From: an uncultured Phascolarctobacterium sp.
GTDB lineage: Bacteria; Bacillota; Negativicutes; Acidaminococcales; Acidaminococcaceae
Assembly: GCA_900553055.1 (NCBI GenBank)
Contig: USBV01000066.1
Location: 1-8,375 of the forward strand
Length of the DNA stretch: 8,375 nt
Direction: 5' to 3'
Shown piece by piece: positions 1 through 8,177 of this stretch; the first letter of the stretch is position 1, and every line of letters begins with the position of its first letter. The position numbers and the translations under genes were made by a program. The notes under the pieces are model-generated. The model was not told where the DNA came from and ran no database searches. It saw only the letters and a list, made by a program, of their open reading frames with translations.

Positions 1-133
1 CGAACAGATTGACGCCGGGATATCGAAAAAAGCCTGTGCAGACATATGGCTGTATTGTGGGACACAGGTATTGTTTGCGGTTGTGCTGTTGACGACGGCA
101 CTTGTTATAACGGAGAAGAAAATAAGGAAATAA
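1..133 (+). CDS. C-terminal fragment of an unidentified membrane protein (5' end outside window)
   Basis: An open frame entering from the left edge (first full codon at base 2) ends at TAA 131-133 and gives 43 residues. It begins EQIDAGISKKACADIW, continues as one hydrophobic stretch of about 20 residues (roughly residues 17-36, LYCGTQVLFAVVLLTTALVI), and ends in the basic tail EKKIRK. This looks like the last transmembrane helix and cytosolic tail of a polytopic inner-membrane protein such as a transporter. The fragment is too short to assign a family. It is convergent with the minus-strand genes that follow, and the hairpin at 140-159 lies just after its stop. The frame is open to the edge and has a plausible membrane-protein end, but a chance open frame cannot be excluded. 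Confidence 0.5.
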   Translation, partial: EQIDAGISKKACADIWLYCGTQVLFAVVLLTTALVITEKKIRK

Positions 134-159
134 AAATAACCCCCACTATTTGGTGGGGG
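131..159 (-). terminator. Intrinsic terminator after the DUF975 remnant
   Basis: The inverted repeat CCCCCAC (140-146) / GTGGGGG (153-159) forms a GC-rich 7 bp stem with a 6-nt loop. Read on the minus strand it is followed by TTATTTTTATTT (128-139), the expected U-rich tail, and it lies about 15 bp after the stop at 175. On the + strand the bases after the stem are not T-rich, so it works mainly for minus-strand transcripts. The hairpin itself could still help end the convergent + strand gene. Confidence 0.8.
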
Positions 160-174
160 CGCTGTTATGTGATT

Positions 175-485
175 CTAATTATCTTTTAATTCTAAGTAGT
201 AGTTTGCCATAGTAGTCTGCATGTAAGGAACCACGTAAATGAGTGCCAGTCCGCAGGTGATAGCTCCAAGAAGGACCCAAGGAATAAATGAAAGATACAG
301 AACAAGTAAATCTCCAATGTGACCGGAAGTGATTCTTTTACTTTCGTCCAAGGCTTCCTTGGCGGACAGTTCAGGATTGTCAGCTAAAACAAAGTATGCC
401 ATGTAATAAGTAAACACACAAAGAGCATACCAATATTTCCCTGAAGCTGTTGCTTCGCAATTGTTTTTAACTGTACTCTGTTCAT
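175..485 (-). pseudogene. DUF975 family membrane protein, internally deleted remnant
   Basis: Two pieces of one DUF975-type protein lie in different frames. The N-terminal piece starts at ATG 485 (MNRVQLKTIAKQQLQGNIGM), has a good Shine-Dalgarno GAGGAG just upstream (within 494-500), and reaches a stop at 384. The C-terminal piece runs from about 417 to 175: FTYYMAYFVLADNPELSAKEALDESKRI, then a hydrophobic segment and the family-like ending IYVVPYMQTTMANYYLELKD. DUF975 proteins are integral membrane proteins of unknown function, usually 200 residues or more. Only about 25 N-terminal and 79 C-terminal codons survive, so roughly half the gene is missing and the junction (about 400-420) is out of frame. 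The middle transmembrane segments are therefore absent. It is the last gene of the T-box-led unit, 35 bp after the DUF2752 stop. A short product from an internal GTG (417) cannot be excluded but has no obvious ribosome binding site. Confidence 0.7.
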
Positions 486-520
486 AGTTTGAACTCCTCT
501 CAAATGATTTTTGCCATAGA

Positions 521-889
521 TTATATTGAAAGAATATTTCGTACTACAAACCATACAAAGAGACCAATCAGATAACATAGGGCAGTAATATTTACGAATT
601 TCTTTCGTCTGGGACTTTTTTTAAAATTGAAAAAAGGAAAATAATCAATAATCAATAATCCCAATAACACGGGGATAGACCAAAATAAATAGTAGTTGGC
701 CTGACTGGCATGGGGAAGGTCAAGGATACTTAAATAGTAAAACATTCTAGTGATTCCGCATCCCGGGCAGTTTAATCCGGTTATTTCATGAAAAAAGCAC
801 GGTATACGAAATGTCGTATACCGCACAATAGTTGCATAAATACATCCAATAGCTGTAATAACAACAATTGTTTTCACTTTTTTATGCAT
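521..889 (-). CDS. DUF2752 domain small membrane protein
   Basis: A 122-residue integral membrane protein, counting from ATG 889. The diagnostic element is CPGCGITR at residues 41-48, preceded by a hydrophobic N-terminus and RIPCFFHEITGL; this Cys-x-x-Cys-Gly-x-Thr-Arg signature marks the DUF2752 family, whose function is unknown. Hydrophobic helices lie at about residues 6-22, 66-82 and 100-118, with a basic loop (KKSPRRKK) at 90-97. The two cysteines could bind metal or form a disulfide, but that is inference. The start is uncertain: ATG 889 overlaps the DUF4234 stop as ATGCATAA, while an alternative ATG at 910 adds seven residues. Neither has a clear Shine-Dalgarno sequence, which suggests translation coupled to the gene before it. 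A slippage-prone 7-base repeat codes for LLIIDYF near residue 80. Confidence 0.75.
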   Translation of the reverse strand: MHKKVKTIVVITAIGCIYATIVRYTTFRIPCFFHEITGLNCPGCGITRMFYYLSILDLPHASQANYYLFWSIPVLLGLLIIDYFPFFNFKKSPRRKKFVNITALCYLIGLFVWFVVRNILSI

Positions 890-1223
890 TTGCAAATTTG
901 TTGATTTCATTCTGGATCAATGCATAGGCGATAATTCCACCAAAAATGAAAAGAATCAGGTAAAGTACGCCGCCATTACTGGATGGCTCGCCATTTTTCT
1001 GATGTGCTGCATCAATTTTCTCGCCGCATTTATATGCCCAGTAAAGACCATAAATACCACATGTAACAATGGTAAGAACTAAGGCAACAACTCCTGAAGT
1101 TCCTGGCTCACCGGAAATTGTATTTGTATCATCTGTTAAGCAGACAAACCAATACAATCCATAAATACCACATGTGACTAAGCTTAAAATGATGCAAAGT
1201 GCAATGTTTCTGTTTTTTACCAT
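882..1223 (-). CDS. DUF4234 domain small membrane protein
   Basis: A 113-residue protein with three hydrophobic segments (about residues 8-28, 44-63 and 85-104). The first two contain near-identical units, LVTCGIYGLYWF (15-26) and IVTCGIYGLYWA (52-63). A third degenerate unit ends in IIAYALIQNEINKFA. The repeated TxGIYxLYW pattern is typical of DUF4234, a family of membrane proteins with no established biochemical role. The start ATG 1223 has AGAGG about 8 bases upstream. The gene begins only 22 bp after the U-tract of the T-box terminator, so it is the first gene controlled by that leader. Its stop overlaps the DUF2752 start. It is short and intact. Family placement is fairly secure; function is unknown. 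Confidence 0.78.
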   Translation of the reverse strand: MVKNRNIALCIILSLVTCGIYGLYWFVCLTDDTNTISGEPGTSGVVALVLTIVTCGIYGLYWAYKCGEKIDAAHQKNGEPSSNGGVLYLILFIFGGIIAYALIQNEINKFANA

Positions 1224-1245
1224 TTGTTTTCCTCTTTTCTAACAC

Positions 1246-1286
1246 TAAAAATAAAAACCGCCCCATAGCTCATTTGCTAGGGGCGG
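1246..1286 (-). terminator. Terminator of the T-box leader
   Basis: On the minus strand, CCGCCCC-TAGC (1286-1276) pairs with GCTA-T-GGGGCGG (1269-1258) around a 6-nt loop, giving an 11 bp stem with one bulged U. A U-rich run, TTTTTATTTTT, follows (1247-1257). It lies directly after the T-box sequence and before the first gene, as expected for the OFF structure of a transcriptional T-box. Confidence 0.9.
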
Positions 1287-1521
1287 GGAAATTTCCACGC
1301 GGTACCACCCTAATTCAGTTGCTTGCGCAACCCTTTAGCCTCCAACAAGGCCTTTGTCTATAACGTGACCATTACGTCCTTCCCTACATATCAGGAAGGC
1401 AACTCCGGGCTCAGTATCCATATAGCTTCCGGTACCGCTTTGCAGCAAACAGCGGCTCTCTGCAACCTTTCACCATATCTTCTTCCCTTCTTCGTCTTTG
1501 AGGGGCGATTTGCAGTTGTTA
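1258..1521 (-). promoter_or_regulatory. T-box leader (tRNA-sensing riboswitch)
   Basis: The minus strand carries the T-box core GAATTAGGGTGGTACCGCG (1298-1316). Its TGGT is the bulge that pairs with the tRNA ACCA end. Just upstream is a stem III-like hairpin, GTTGC-GCAA-GCAAC (1318-1331). Further upstream are Stem I elements: the AGAGAG motif (1456-1461) and an apical hairpin CCGCT...AGCGG. The probable specifier region is GGATACTGAGCCCGGAG (1403-1419). The codon cannot be fixed by eye; UAC (Tyr) and ACU (Thr) are the best candidates from spacing. Uncharged tRNA should stabilise the antiterminator and allow transcription past 1246-1286. The only genes behind it in this window are the DUF4234, DUF2752 and DUF975 genes, so its physiological target is unclear. 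Confidence 0.92.
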
Positions 1522-1527
1522 AAAAAT

Positions 1528-1556
1528 ATTTTACTTGCTTAGAGCACCCTTGTCAA
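1528..1556 (-). promoter_or_regulatory. Sigma-70-type promoter of the T-box leader
   Basis: A perfect -35 box TTGACA (1551-1556) is separated by exactly 17 bp from TAAAAT (1528-1533, 5 of 6 matches to TATAAT). The predicted start is near 1521, leaving the whole of Stem I in the transcript. The fit to consensus and the position are both convincing. Confidence 0.85.
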
Positions 1557-1636
1557 CAATTATCGCTAAAAGTTTCCAGCTTATCGTCCAACATGTAAAG
1601 ATTGATACAAATTTTTAGAAGAGCAACAAATTGCAG

Positions 1637-4324
<2,688 letters not shown>

Positions 4325-4332
4325 AAGTAATG

Positions 4333-4340
4333 CCTCCTTA
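4333..4340 (-). promoter_or_regulatory. Ribosome binding site that fixes the ATPase start
   Basis: TAAGGAGG on the minus strand, 8 bases before ATG 4324. It decides for this start over the in-frame ATGs at 4348 and 4420, which have no such site and lie in or next to the leader RNA structures. Confidence 0.9.
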
Positions 4341-4358
4341 TCCAGCATCACCTGCAAC

Positions 4359-4410
4359 AAAAAAGGCGAGGCAATGCTGCAAAATAAAATATTTGCAACA
4401 AAGTCTCGCC
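4359..4410 (-). terminator. Riboswitch expression platform: intrinsic terminator in the ATPase leader
   Basis: On the minus strand, GGCGAG (4405-4410) pairs with CTCGCC (4365-4370). After a 5x5 internal loop, GTTGCAAA (4392-4399) pairs with TTTGCAGC (4376-4383), with one G-U pair, around an 8-nt loop. Six U residues follow immediately (4359-4364). The stem uses the conserved 3' core of the aptamer (GGCGAG) and three bases of its closing helix P1, so aptamer and terminator exclude each other. Ligand binding should therefore switch the ATPase ON. Confidence 0.85.
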
Positions 4411-4509
4411 ATTTACTCACATTACCGGACTAAAGCTTGCGCTCAGTCGTACTGACGGCAATGCAAACACAGCAGCTAAAAAGCTCCTATGCCAGCTACT
4501 CCCTTTATT
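4397..4509 (-). promoter_or_regulatory. yybP-ykoY family manganese riboswitch aptamer
   Basis: The 5' hallmark AAAGGGAGTAGC (4495-4506) and the 3' hallmark GGCGAGACTTTG (4399-4410) match the conserved halves of yybP-ykoY RNAs. Helices can be drawn by hand. P1 is AATAAAG (4503-4509) with CTTTGTT (4397-4403). One arm is GCATAG...CTGTGT with inner AGCT/AGCT (4467-4492). The other is GCATTGCCG (4456-4464) with CGGTAATGT (4419-4427), capped by a hairpin with a GCAA loop (4429-4447). The class is known to sense Mn2+ and often precedes metal exporters, including P-type ATPases, which fits the gene downstream. The aptamer starts 16 bp after the stop of the YbjN-like gene. I see no clear promoter of its own, so it may lie inside a longer transcript. 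Confidence 0.88.
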
Positions 4510-4525
4510 TAAGCGGGTGTAATTT

Positions 4526-4957
4526 TTAGTTGGACCAAACAGTCTTCATCAGCTTAGGATATTCCTCATTCAGATGCTTCAAAACAACATCAATTACTGC
4601 ATGCACAAGCTCGGGCATAAACTCCTCATCGGTGGTAGGAATGCAGCTTTCAATAACAATGTCACCATTTTCGTTAGCATAATATTTGAAAACCTTGTAG
4701 TTCTCGTTCAGGCTGTTCATATGCTCCATAACAGCAGCCTTGTTGCTTTCCTTAACCAAGCCTGCGCCTACGCGCACCTGCAGCATTACATAAATACTGT
4801 CATCAATAACGAGCATGGTGGGCAGGTTTTGGCCGCCAACCTCCATAGCACTGCGATAAACTACAGGATGCATATCACCATCAATTTCCTGCATTTGGAA
4901 AACATTGATATTTCTGTCGTTAATAAAATTGGTAAATTTAGTTGCCTTAAGGTTCAT
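4526..4957 (-). CDS. YbjN-like small cytosolic protein (putative)
   Basis: A 143-residue soluble protein with no signal peptide or membrane segment. It has an alternating alpha/beta look: a central strand region LPTMLVIDDSIYVMLQVRVG (about 45-64), then a helix with MEHMNSLNENYKVFKYY and IVIESCIPTT, and a C-terminal helix ending HLNEEYPKLMKTVW. This layout resembles YbjN-domain proteins, which have a type III secretion chaperone-like fold and often act as binding or regulatory partners; the assignment is from pattern only and the function is unknown. The start is ambiguous, ATGATG at 4960/4957. The second ATG is preferred because GCGAGG then sits about 7 bases upstream. The gene has its own promoter (4990-5017) and lies directly before the Mn2+ riboswitch, which hints at co-transcription with the ATPase. 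Confidence 0.75.
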   Translation of the reverse strand: MNLKATKFTNFINDRNINVFQMQEIDGDMHPVVYRSAMEVGGQNLPTMLVIDDSIYVMLQVRVGAGLVKESNKAAVMEHMNSLNENYKVFKYYANENGDIVIESCIPTTDEEFMPELVHAVIDVVLKHLNEEYPKLMKTVWSN

Positions 4958-4989
4958 CATAAGACCTCGCTTTCACTTTACTTAAGTCT

Positions 4990-5017
4990 ATTATACACTA
5001 TTCAAGTACTTTTTCAC
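4990..5017 (-). promoter_or_regulatory. Probable promoter of the YbjN-like gene
   Basis: A perfect TATAAT (4990-4995) lies 16 bp from GTGAAA (5012-5017, 4 of 6 matches to TTGACA). The predicted start is about 25 bp before the gene. It may also supply the transcript that reads through the riboswitch into the ATPase. Confidence 0.6.
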
Positions 5018-5077
5018 AGCGTAAATAATTACAAATCCGTGAATTAAGAGCAACTTTTTCTAGTATAAACTAGCTAA

Positions 5078-6283
5078 TTAGTCAGCGCAGTGGCACTCCT
5101 CGTGCTCTTCTTCTAATAAGCTTTGCGCAAAATCATAGCCAAATTGCTCAGCAGATTCTAGATTGTTAGGCTGCGGTGTCCATTTGCAGGTAAAGCCAGG
5201 CAGCACTTCCTTGCTAAATTTACCCAGCATTTCCTCCATATCCTTTTGAGCACCACCAGCCCAGCCAAAGGTGCCAAAGGCAGCAGTCTTTTTTCCAGTC
5301 GGAGCCAAGCCCTTAAGATAGGTTAAGAAGGAGCCCATGCTGGGCATCATGCTACTATTTAGAGTGGGAGAACCAACCAAAAGTCCGGAGCAGGTAAAGA
5401 CCTCAGCAGCAACGGTGCTGTTAGGCGTAGCGCTCAGCTTGTACACCTTTACCTCTACACCAGCCTTTTGGATACCTCTCGCAATAGCGCGGGCTAGCTT
5501 TTCGCTGCCGCCCCACATGCTGTCATAGGCGATGACAATACTGCCATCGCAAACGCCTTGACCCCACTTGCTGTAGCATTCAACTATCTTTGCAATATTT
5601 TTACGCCATACCACGCCGTGGCTGGGAGCAATCATTTTAATATCTAGGCCGCCAACCTTCGTAATAGCTTTACCAATTAACTTAGCATAAGGCCAGAGGA
5701 TATTAGCAAAATATTTACGTGCTTCGTAGAAGAGATCAGCCTCATCAACCTCGTCATCATAACGCTTGCTCGTAGCATAGTGCTGACCAAAGGCATCATT
5801 AGAGAAAAGAATTTTATCCTCCACACTATAGGTAGCCATGCTATCAGGCCAGTGCAGCATGGTCATCATGGCAAAAACAAGGTTGCGCTTGCCAATATTT
5901 AAGGTTGCCCCGTCCTTGACAACCTCAAAGCTAAAAATATCACCATAGTGTTGAATAGCCTCATTTTTGCCTGCCATGGAAATAATAAACTTTGCATTCG
6001 GGCAAGCCTTAGCAAGTGCGGCCATAGCGCCGCTGTGGTCCGGCTCCACATGATTGATAATAATATAATCAATGCTTTCAAGAGGAGTTACCTTACTAAT
6101 ATTACTCAAGAGCTCCTCTGCAAAGGGAGCCTTTACCGTATCAATTAAGGTAATCTTTTCATCCATAATTAGGTAGGAATTATAGGTAGCGCCTCGTTCT
6201 GTTTTGTAGCCATGAAAATCACGGACAGCCCAGTCTTGGACGCCAACATCATAAATATCAGGGGCGATTTGTAAGGGTAGCAT
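5078..6283 (-). CDS. fprA: FprA family A-type flavoprotein (flavodiiron O2/NO reductase)
   Basis: A 401-residue cytosolic enzyme. Residues 1-245 form the metallo-beta-lactamase-like diiron domain, with all expected ligands visible: H78, E80 and D82 (HVEPDH), H144 (TMLHWPDS), D163 (SNDAFG) and H222 (SHGVVW). Residues 248-395 form a flavodoxin domain starting IVIAYDSMWGGS, where FMN binds. The family reduces O2 to water or NO to N2O with electrons from rubredoxin or a similar donor; no rubredoxin domain is fused here, so a separate partner is needed. The length is typical. The tail EEEHEECHCAD is acidic with two Cys and two His. The start ATG 6283 has AAGGAGG 7 bases upstream, overlapping the stop of the ABC transporter gene 12 bp away, so the two are probably one operon. 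Which gas is preferred cannot be read from the sequence. Confidence 0.95.
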   Translation of the reverse strand: MLPLQIAPDIYDVGVQDWAVRDFHGYKTERGATYNSYLIMDEKITLIDTVKAPFAEELLSNISKVTPLESIDYIIINHVEPDHSGAMAALAKACPNAKFIISMAGKNEAIQHYGDIFSFEVVKDGATLNIGKRNLVFAMMTMLHWPDSMATYSVEDKILFSNDAFGQHYATSKRYDDEVDEADLFYEARKYFANILWPYAKLIGKAITKVGGLDIKMIAPSHGVVWRKNIAKIVECYSKWGQGVCDGSIVIAYDSMWGGSEKLARAIARGIQKAGVEVKVYKLSATPNSTVAAEVFTCSGLLVGSPTLNSSMMPSMGSFLTYLKGLAPTGKKTAAFGTFGWAGGAQKDMEEMLGKFSKEVLPGFTCKWTPQPNNLESAEQFGYDFAQSLLEEEHEECHCAD

Positions 6284-6295
6284 AGCGGTTCCTCC

Positions 6296-8020
6296 TTAAA
6301 GCTTTTCTAAATGCACGCTATGTGCTTTTTTATTCAAACGCAGTACCAGCTGGTGAAATTGATTCAAGGTACTACGATGTCCAACACTAACAACTGTTGT
6401 ATTTGCTAATCTTTCTCCCAAGAGACGATACATTTCTGCTTCGGTTTCCTCATCCAAGGCCGAGGTAGCTTCATCCAAGAATAGCCAAATAGGCTCCTGT
6501 ATATGAGCACGCACAAAGGCTAAGCGTTGCTGTTCACCCACGGATAGAACATGGCTCCAATCAGCAACCATGTCTAGCTTATCTTCTAAATAACCTATTT
6601 GACAGCTTGCCATTAAATATTTTAACTCTTCATCACTTATATGCTTTGTGCCAGGATATAGCAATGCCTCGCGCAATGTTCCCAGGGGAATATAGGGCTT
6701 TTGCGGAATAAACATCAATTCCTCAGTTTTAGGCATATTAATCTTACCTTCAACAAAAGGCCAGATACCTGCAATTGCTCGCAGCAGCGTGCTTTTACCG
6801 CTGCCGCTGATGCCTTTAATAAGCACGTTAGTCCCTGGCTGCAGCGTAAAGCTAATATTGCTAAGCAGTGGTGAGCCGTCAGGCAAATTAACCTGCATCT
6901 TCTCTGCACTGACTGCAGTAGCTGTTGCAAAACGCTCCAAATGAAAACGTTCAGCGCCCTCCGATACCTCCTGCATATGCCTACCAAAATAAGTTAAACG
7001 CATTACCACTGCTTGCCATTGAGCTAAGCTAGAGTACATATCTACAAAATAAGATAGTGAATCCTGCACACGGCCAAAGGCGCTAGCAACCTGCATCAAG
7101 CTACCCAAGGTAAATTCTTTGCTCAGATAGCGATTCATAGCTGCGACAAAGGGAAAGATAATAGCAATTTGACTATAGCCAGAGTTTAGCCACACGAGCT
7201 GCTTTTGCTTATTAACAAGCTTCCAAAAGTTATCGATTAAAAGCTTAAAGCGCTCTTTGAAAACCATGCTCTCCTGGGCTTCTCCTCGATAAAAGGCTAC
7301 GTTTTCTGCACTTTCACGCAGGCGAATCATGGCAAAACGAAAATCTGCCTCGTAACGTTGTTGTATAAAGTTTAATTGTACTAGCTTGCGCCCCACTAAA
7401 TGGGTTACGTATGTGCCAGCGATAGAATAGAGCAAAGATGCCCAAAACAAATAACCATCAATAATAATCTTATGCCCCATTAAGGTGAACTCTAGTGGTC
7501 CGGACATACTGTACAGAATCATAACGAAGGAAGCGAAGGTACAGAAGGATTTAATAATGCCAACAGTGAAGCCTAGAGTCATTTCTACAAAAAGACGCAC
7601 ATCCTCAGATATACGTTGGTCGGGGTTATCTGTGTCCTTGCCAAACATTTGCAAATTGTAGTAGGTTTTATTCCTGAGCCAGGTTTCTAAAAAGCGTGCT
7701 GTGAGCCATTTACGCCAATTGATAATCAAACACTGTTGTAAGTAGTAGGAATATACAGCCAGAATAATATACACTGCTGCAAGTCCAGAAAATACATAGA
7801 GCTCATGGAAAATTGTTTCAGTAGCATAGTTTTGCAATGCATTATAAAAGCGATTATTCCATTGGTTTAGCAGTACGAGCATATAGACAACGCCTAAGGT
7901 TAAGGCAATAATACAACTAAGTAAGAAGAAGGCTTTTTTCTTTTCTTCTGACTTCCAATAGCTCTTAGTTAAATACAATACATCCTTAAAAAACTGCTTA
8001 GAGATAGTGAAATTCTGCAA
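6296..8020 (-). CDS. ABC transporter, fused permease and ATPase, SbmA/BacA/YddA type
   Basis: A 574-residue half-transporter that should work as a homodimer in the inner membrane. The N-terminal part (about 1-345) has helices near 31-51, 74-95, 152-170, 188-206 and 282-296. It also carries the family sequence DNPDQRISEDV (131-141), shared with ABCD/SbmA-BacA-like permeases. The ATPase part (about 370-574) has Walker A GISGSGKST (403-411, K409), signature LSVGEQQR (492-499, a variant of LSGGQ usual in this group), Walker B WLFLDEATSALD (512-523, D516/E517) and the switch His in VGHRS (H548). Relatives import peptides, vitamin B12 or very long chain fatty acyl compounds; the substrate here is unknown. 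The start is TTG 8020, with AAAAGGAAG 10 bases upstream and no in-frame ATG nearby. It is followed 12 bp later by fprA. Confidence 0.9.
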   Translation of the reverse strand: MQNFTISKQFFKDVLYLTKSYWKSEEKKKAFFLLSCIIALTLGVVYMLVLLNQWNNRFYNALQNYATETIFHELYVFSGLAAVYIILAVYSYYLQQCLIINWRKWLTARFLETWLRNKTYYNLQMFGKDTDNPDQRISEDVRLFVEMTLGFTVGIIKSFCTFASFVMILYSMSGPLEFTLMGHKIIIDGYLFWASLLYSIAGTYVTHLVGRKLVQLNFIQQRYEADFRFAMIRLRESAENVAFYRGEAQESMVFKERFKLLIDNFWKLVNKQKQLVWLNSGYSQIAIIFPFVAAMNRYLSKEFTLGSLMQVASAFGRVQDSLSYFVDMYSSLAQWQAVVMRLTYFGRHMQEVSEGAERFHLERFATATAVSAEKMQVNLPDGSPLLSNISFTLQPGTNVLIKGISGSGKSTLLRAIAGIWPFVEGKINMPKTEELMFIPQKPYIPLGTLREALLYPGTKHISDEELKYLMASCQIGYLEDKLDMVADWSHVLSVGEQQRLAFVRAHIQEPIWLFLDEATSALDEETEAEMYRLLGERLANTTVVSVGHRSTLNQFHQLVLRLNKKAHSVHLEKL

Positions 8021-8030
8021 GTTGCTTCTA

Positions 8031-8039
8031 CTTCCTTTT
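8031..8039 (-). promoter_or_regulatory. Ribosome binding site for the TTG start of the ABC transporter
   Basis: AAAAGGAAG on the minus strand ends 10 bases before TTG 8018-8020. The spacing is a little long and the start codon weak, which suggests modest translation. There is no ATG in frame until well inside the first membrane helix, so TTG is the best choice. Confidence 0.6.
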
Positions 8040-8061
8040 CTTATTCATGGTTTACCTCTTA

Positions 8062-8067
8062 ATTATA
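8062..8067 (-). promoter_or_regulatory. Probable -10 element of the ABC transporter-fprA operon
   Basis: TATAAT on the minus strand, about 42 bp before the TTG start and downstream of the terminator of the preceding gene. No good -35 box is present at 16-18 bp (best 2 of 6), so an activator may be needed or the promoter is weak. The predicted start is near 8055. Confidence 0.5.
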
Positions 8068-8177
8068 CAACATAGAAGACTAAATTAGTAGATTTTACGC
8101 TTATTTTCACTTAGATTTTTCTCTTTAAAAAATTAAGAACCTTATTTTGTGTAGATCATAATGGATATTTTAAGCAT

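Noticed and set aside
486..578. Upstream in-frame extension of the DUF975 N-terminal piece
   Set aside because: It runs into the end of the DUF2752 gene and does not resemble the family. The family N-terminus MNRVQLK begins at 485 with its own Shine-Dalgarno sequence.
1323..1598. Open frame of 91 codons on the + strand
   Set aside because: It lies antisense across the T-box leader and its promoter, has no ribosome binding site and no protein-like features.
1557..1636. Terminator after the P-type ATPase
   Set aside because: Only a 4 bp GCAA-TTTG-TTGC hairpin was found near 1630 and no proper U-tract follows, so no terminator is called.
4325..4420. 32-residue N-terminal extension of the ATPase starting at ATG 4420
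   Set aside because: It is in frame but has no ribosome binding site and lies inside the riboswitch aptamer and terminator. TAAGGAGG before ATG 4324 fixes the real start.
4510..4560. A separate promoter for the riboswitch and ATPase
   Set aside because: A TAAAAA at the end of the YbjN-like gene could be a -10, but no acceptable -35 box lies 16-18 bp upstream. The evidence is too weak to list.
4574..5047. Open frame of 157 codons on the + strand
   Set aside because: It is the shadow of the YbjN-like gene on the other strand and runs through that gene's promoter. No Shine-Dalgarno sequence or family resemblance was seen.
5045..5075. Possible terminator after fprA (CTAGT-TTAT-ACTAG)
   Set aside because: The stem is only 5 bp, AT-rich, and is followed by A residues rather than U on the minus strand. 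Read-through toward the YbjN-like gene cannot be ruled out.
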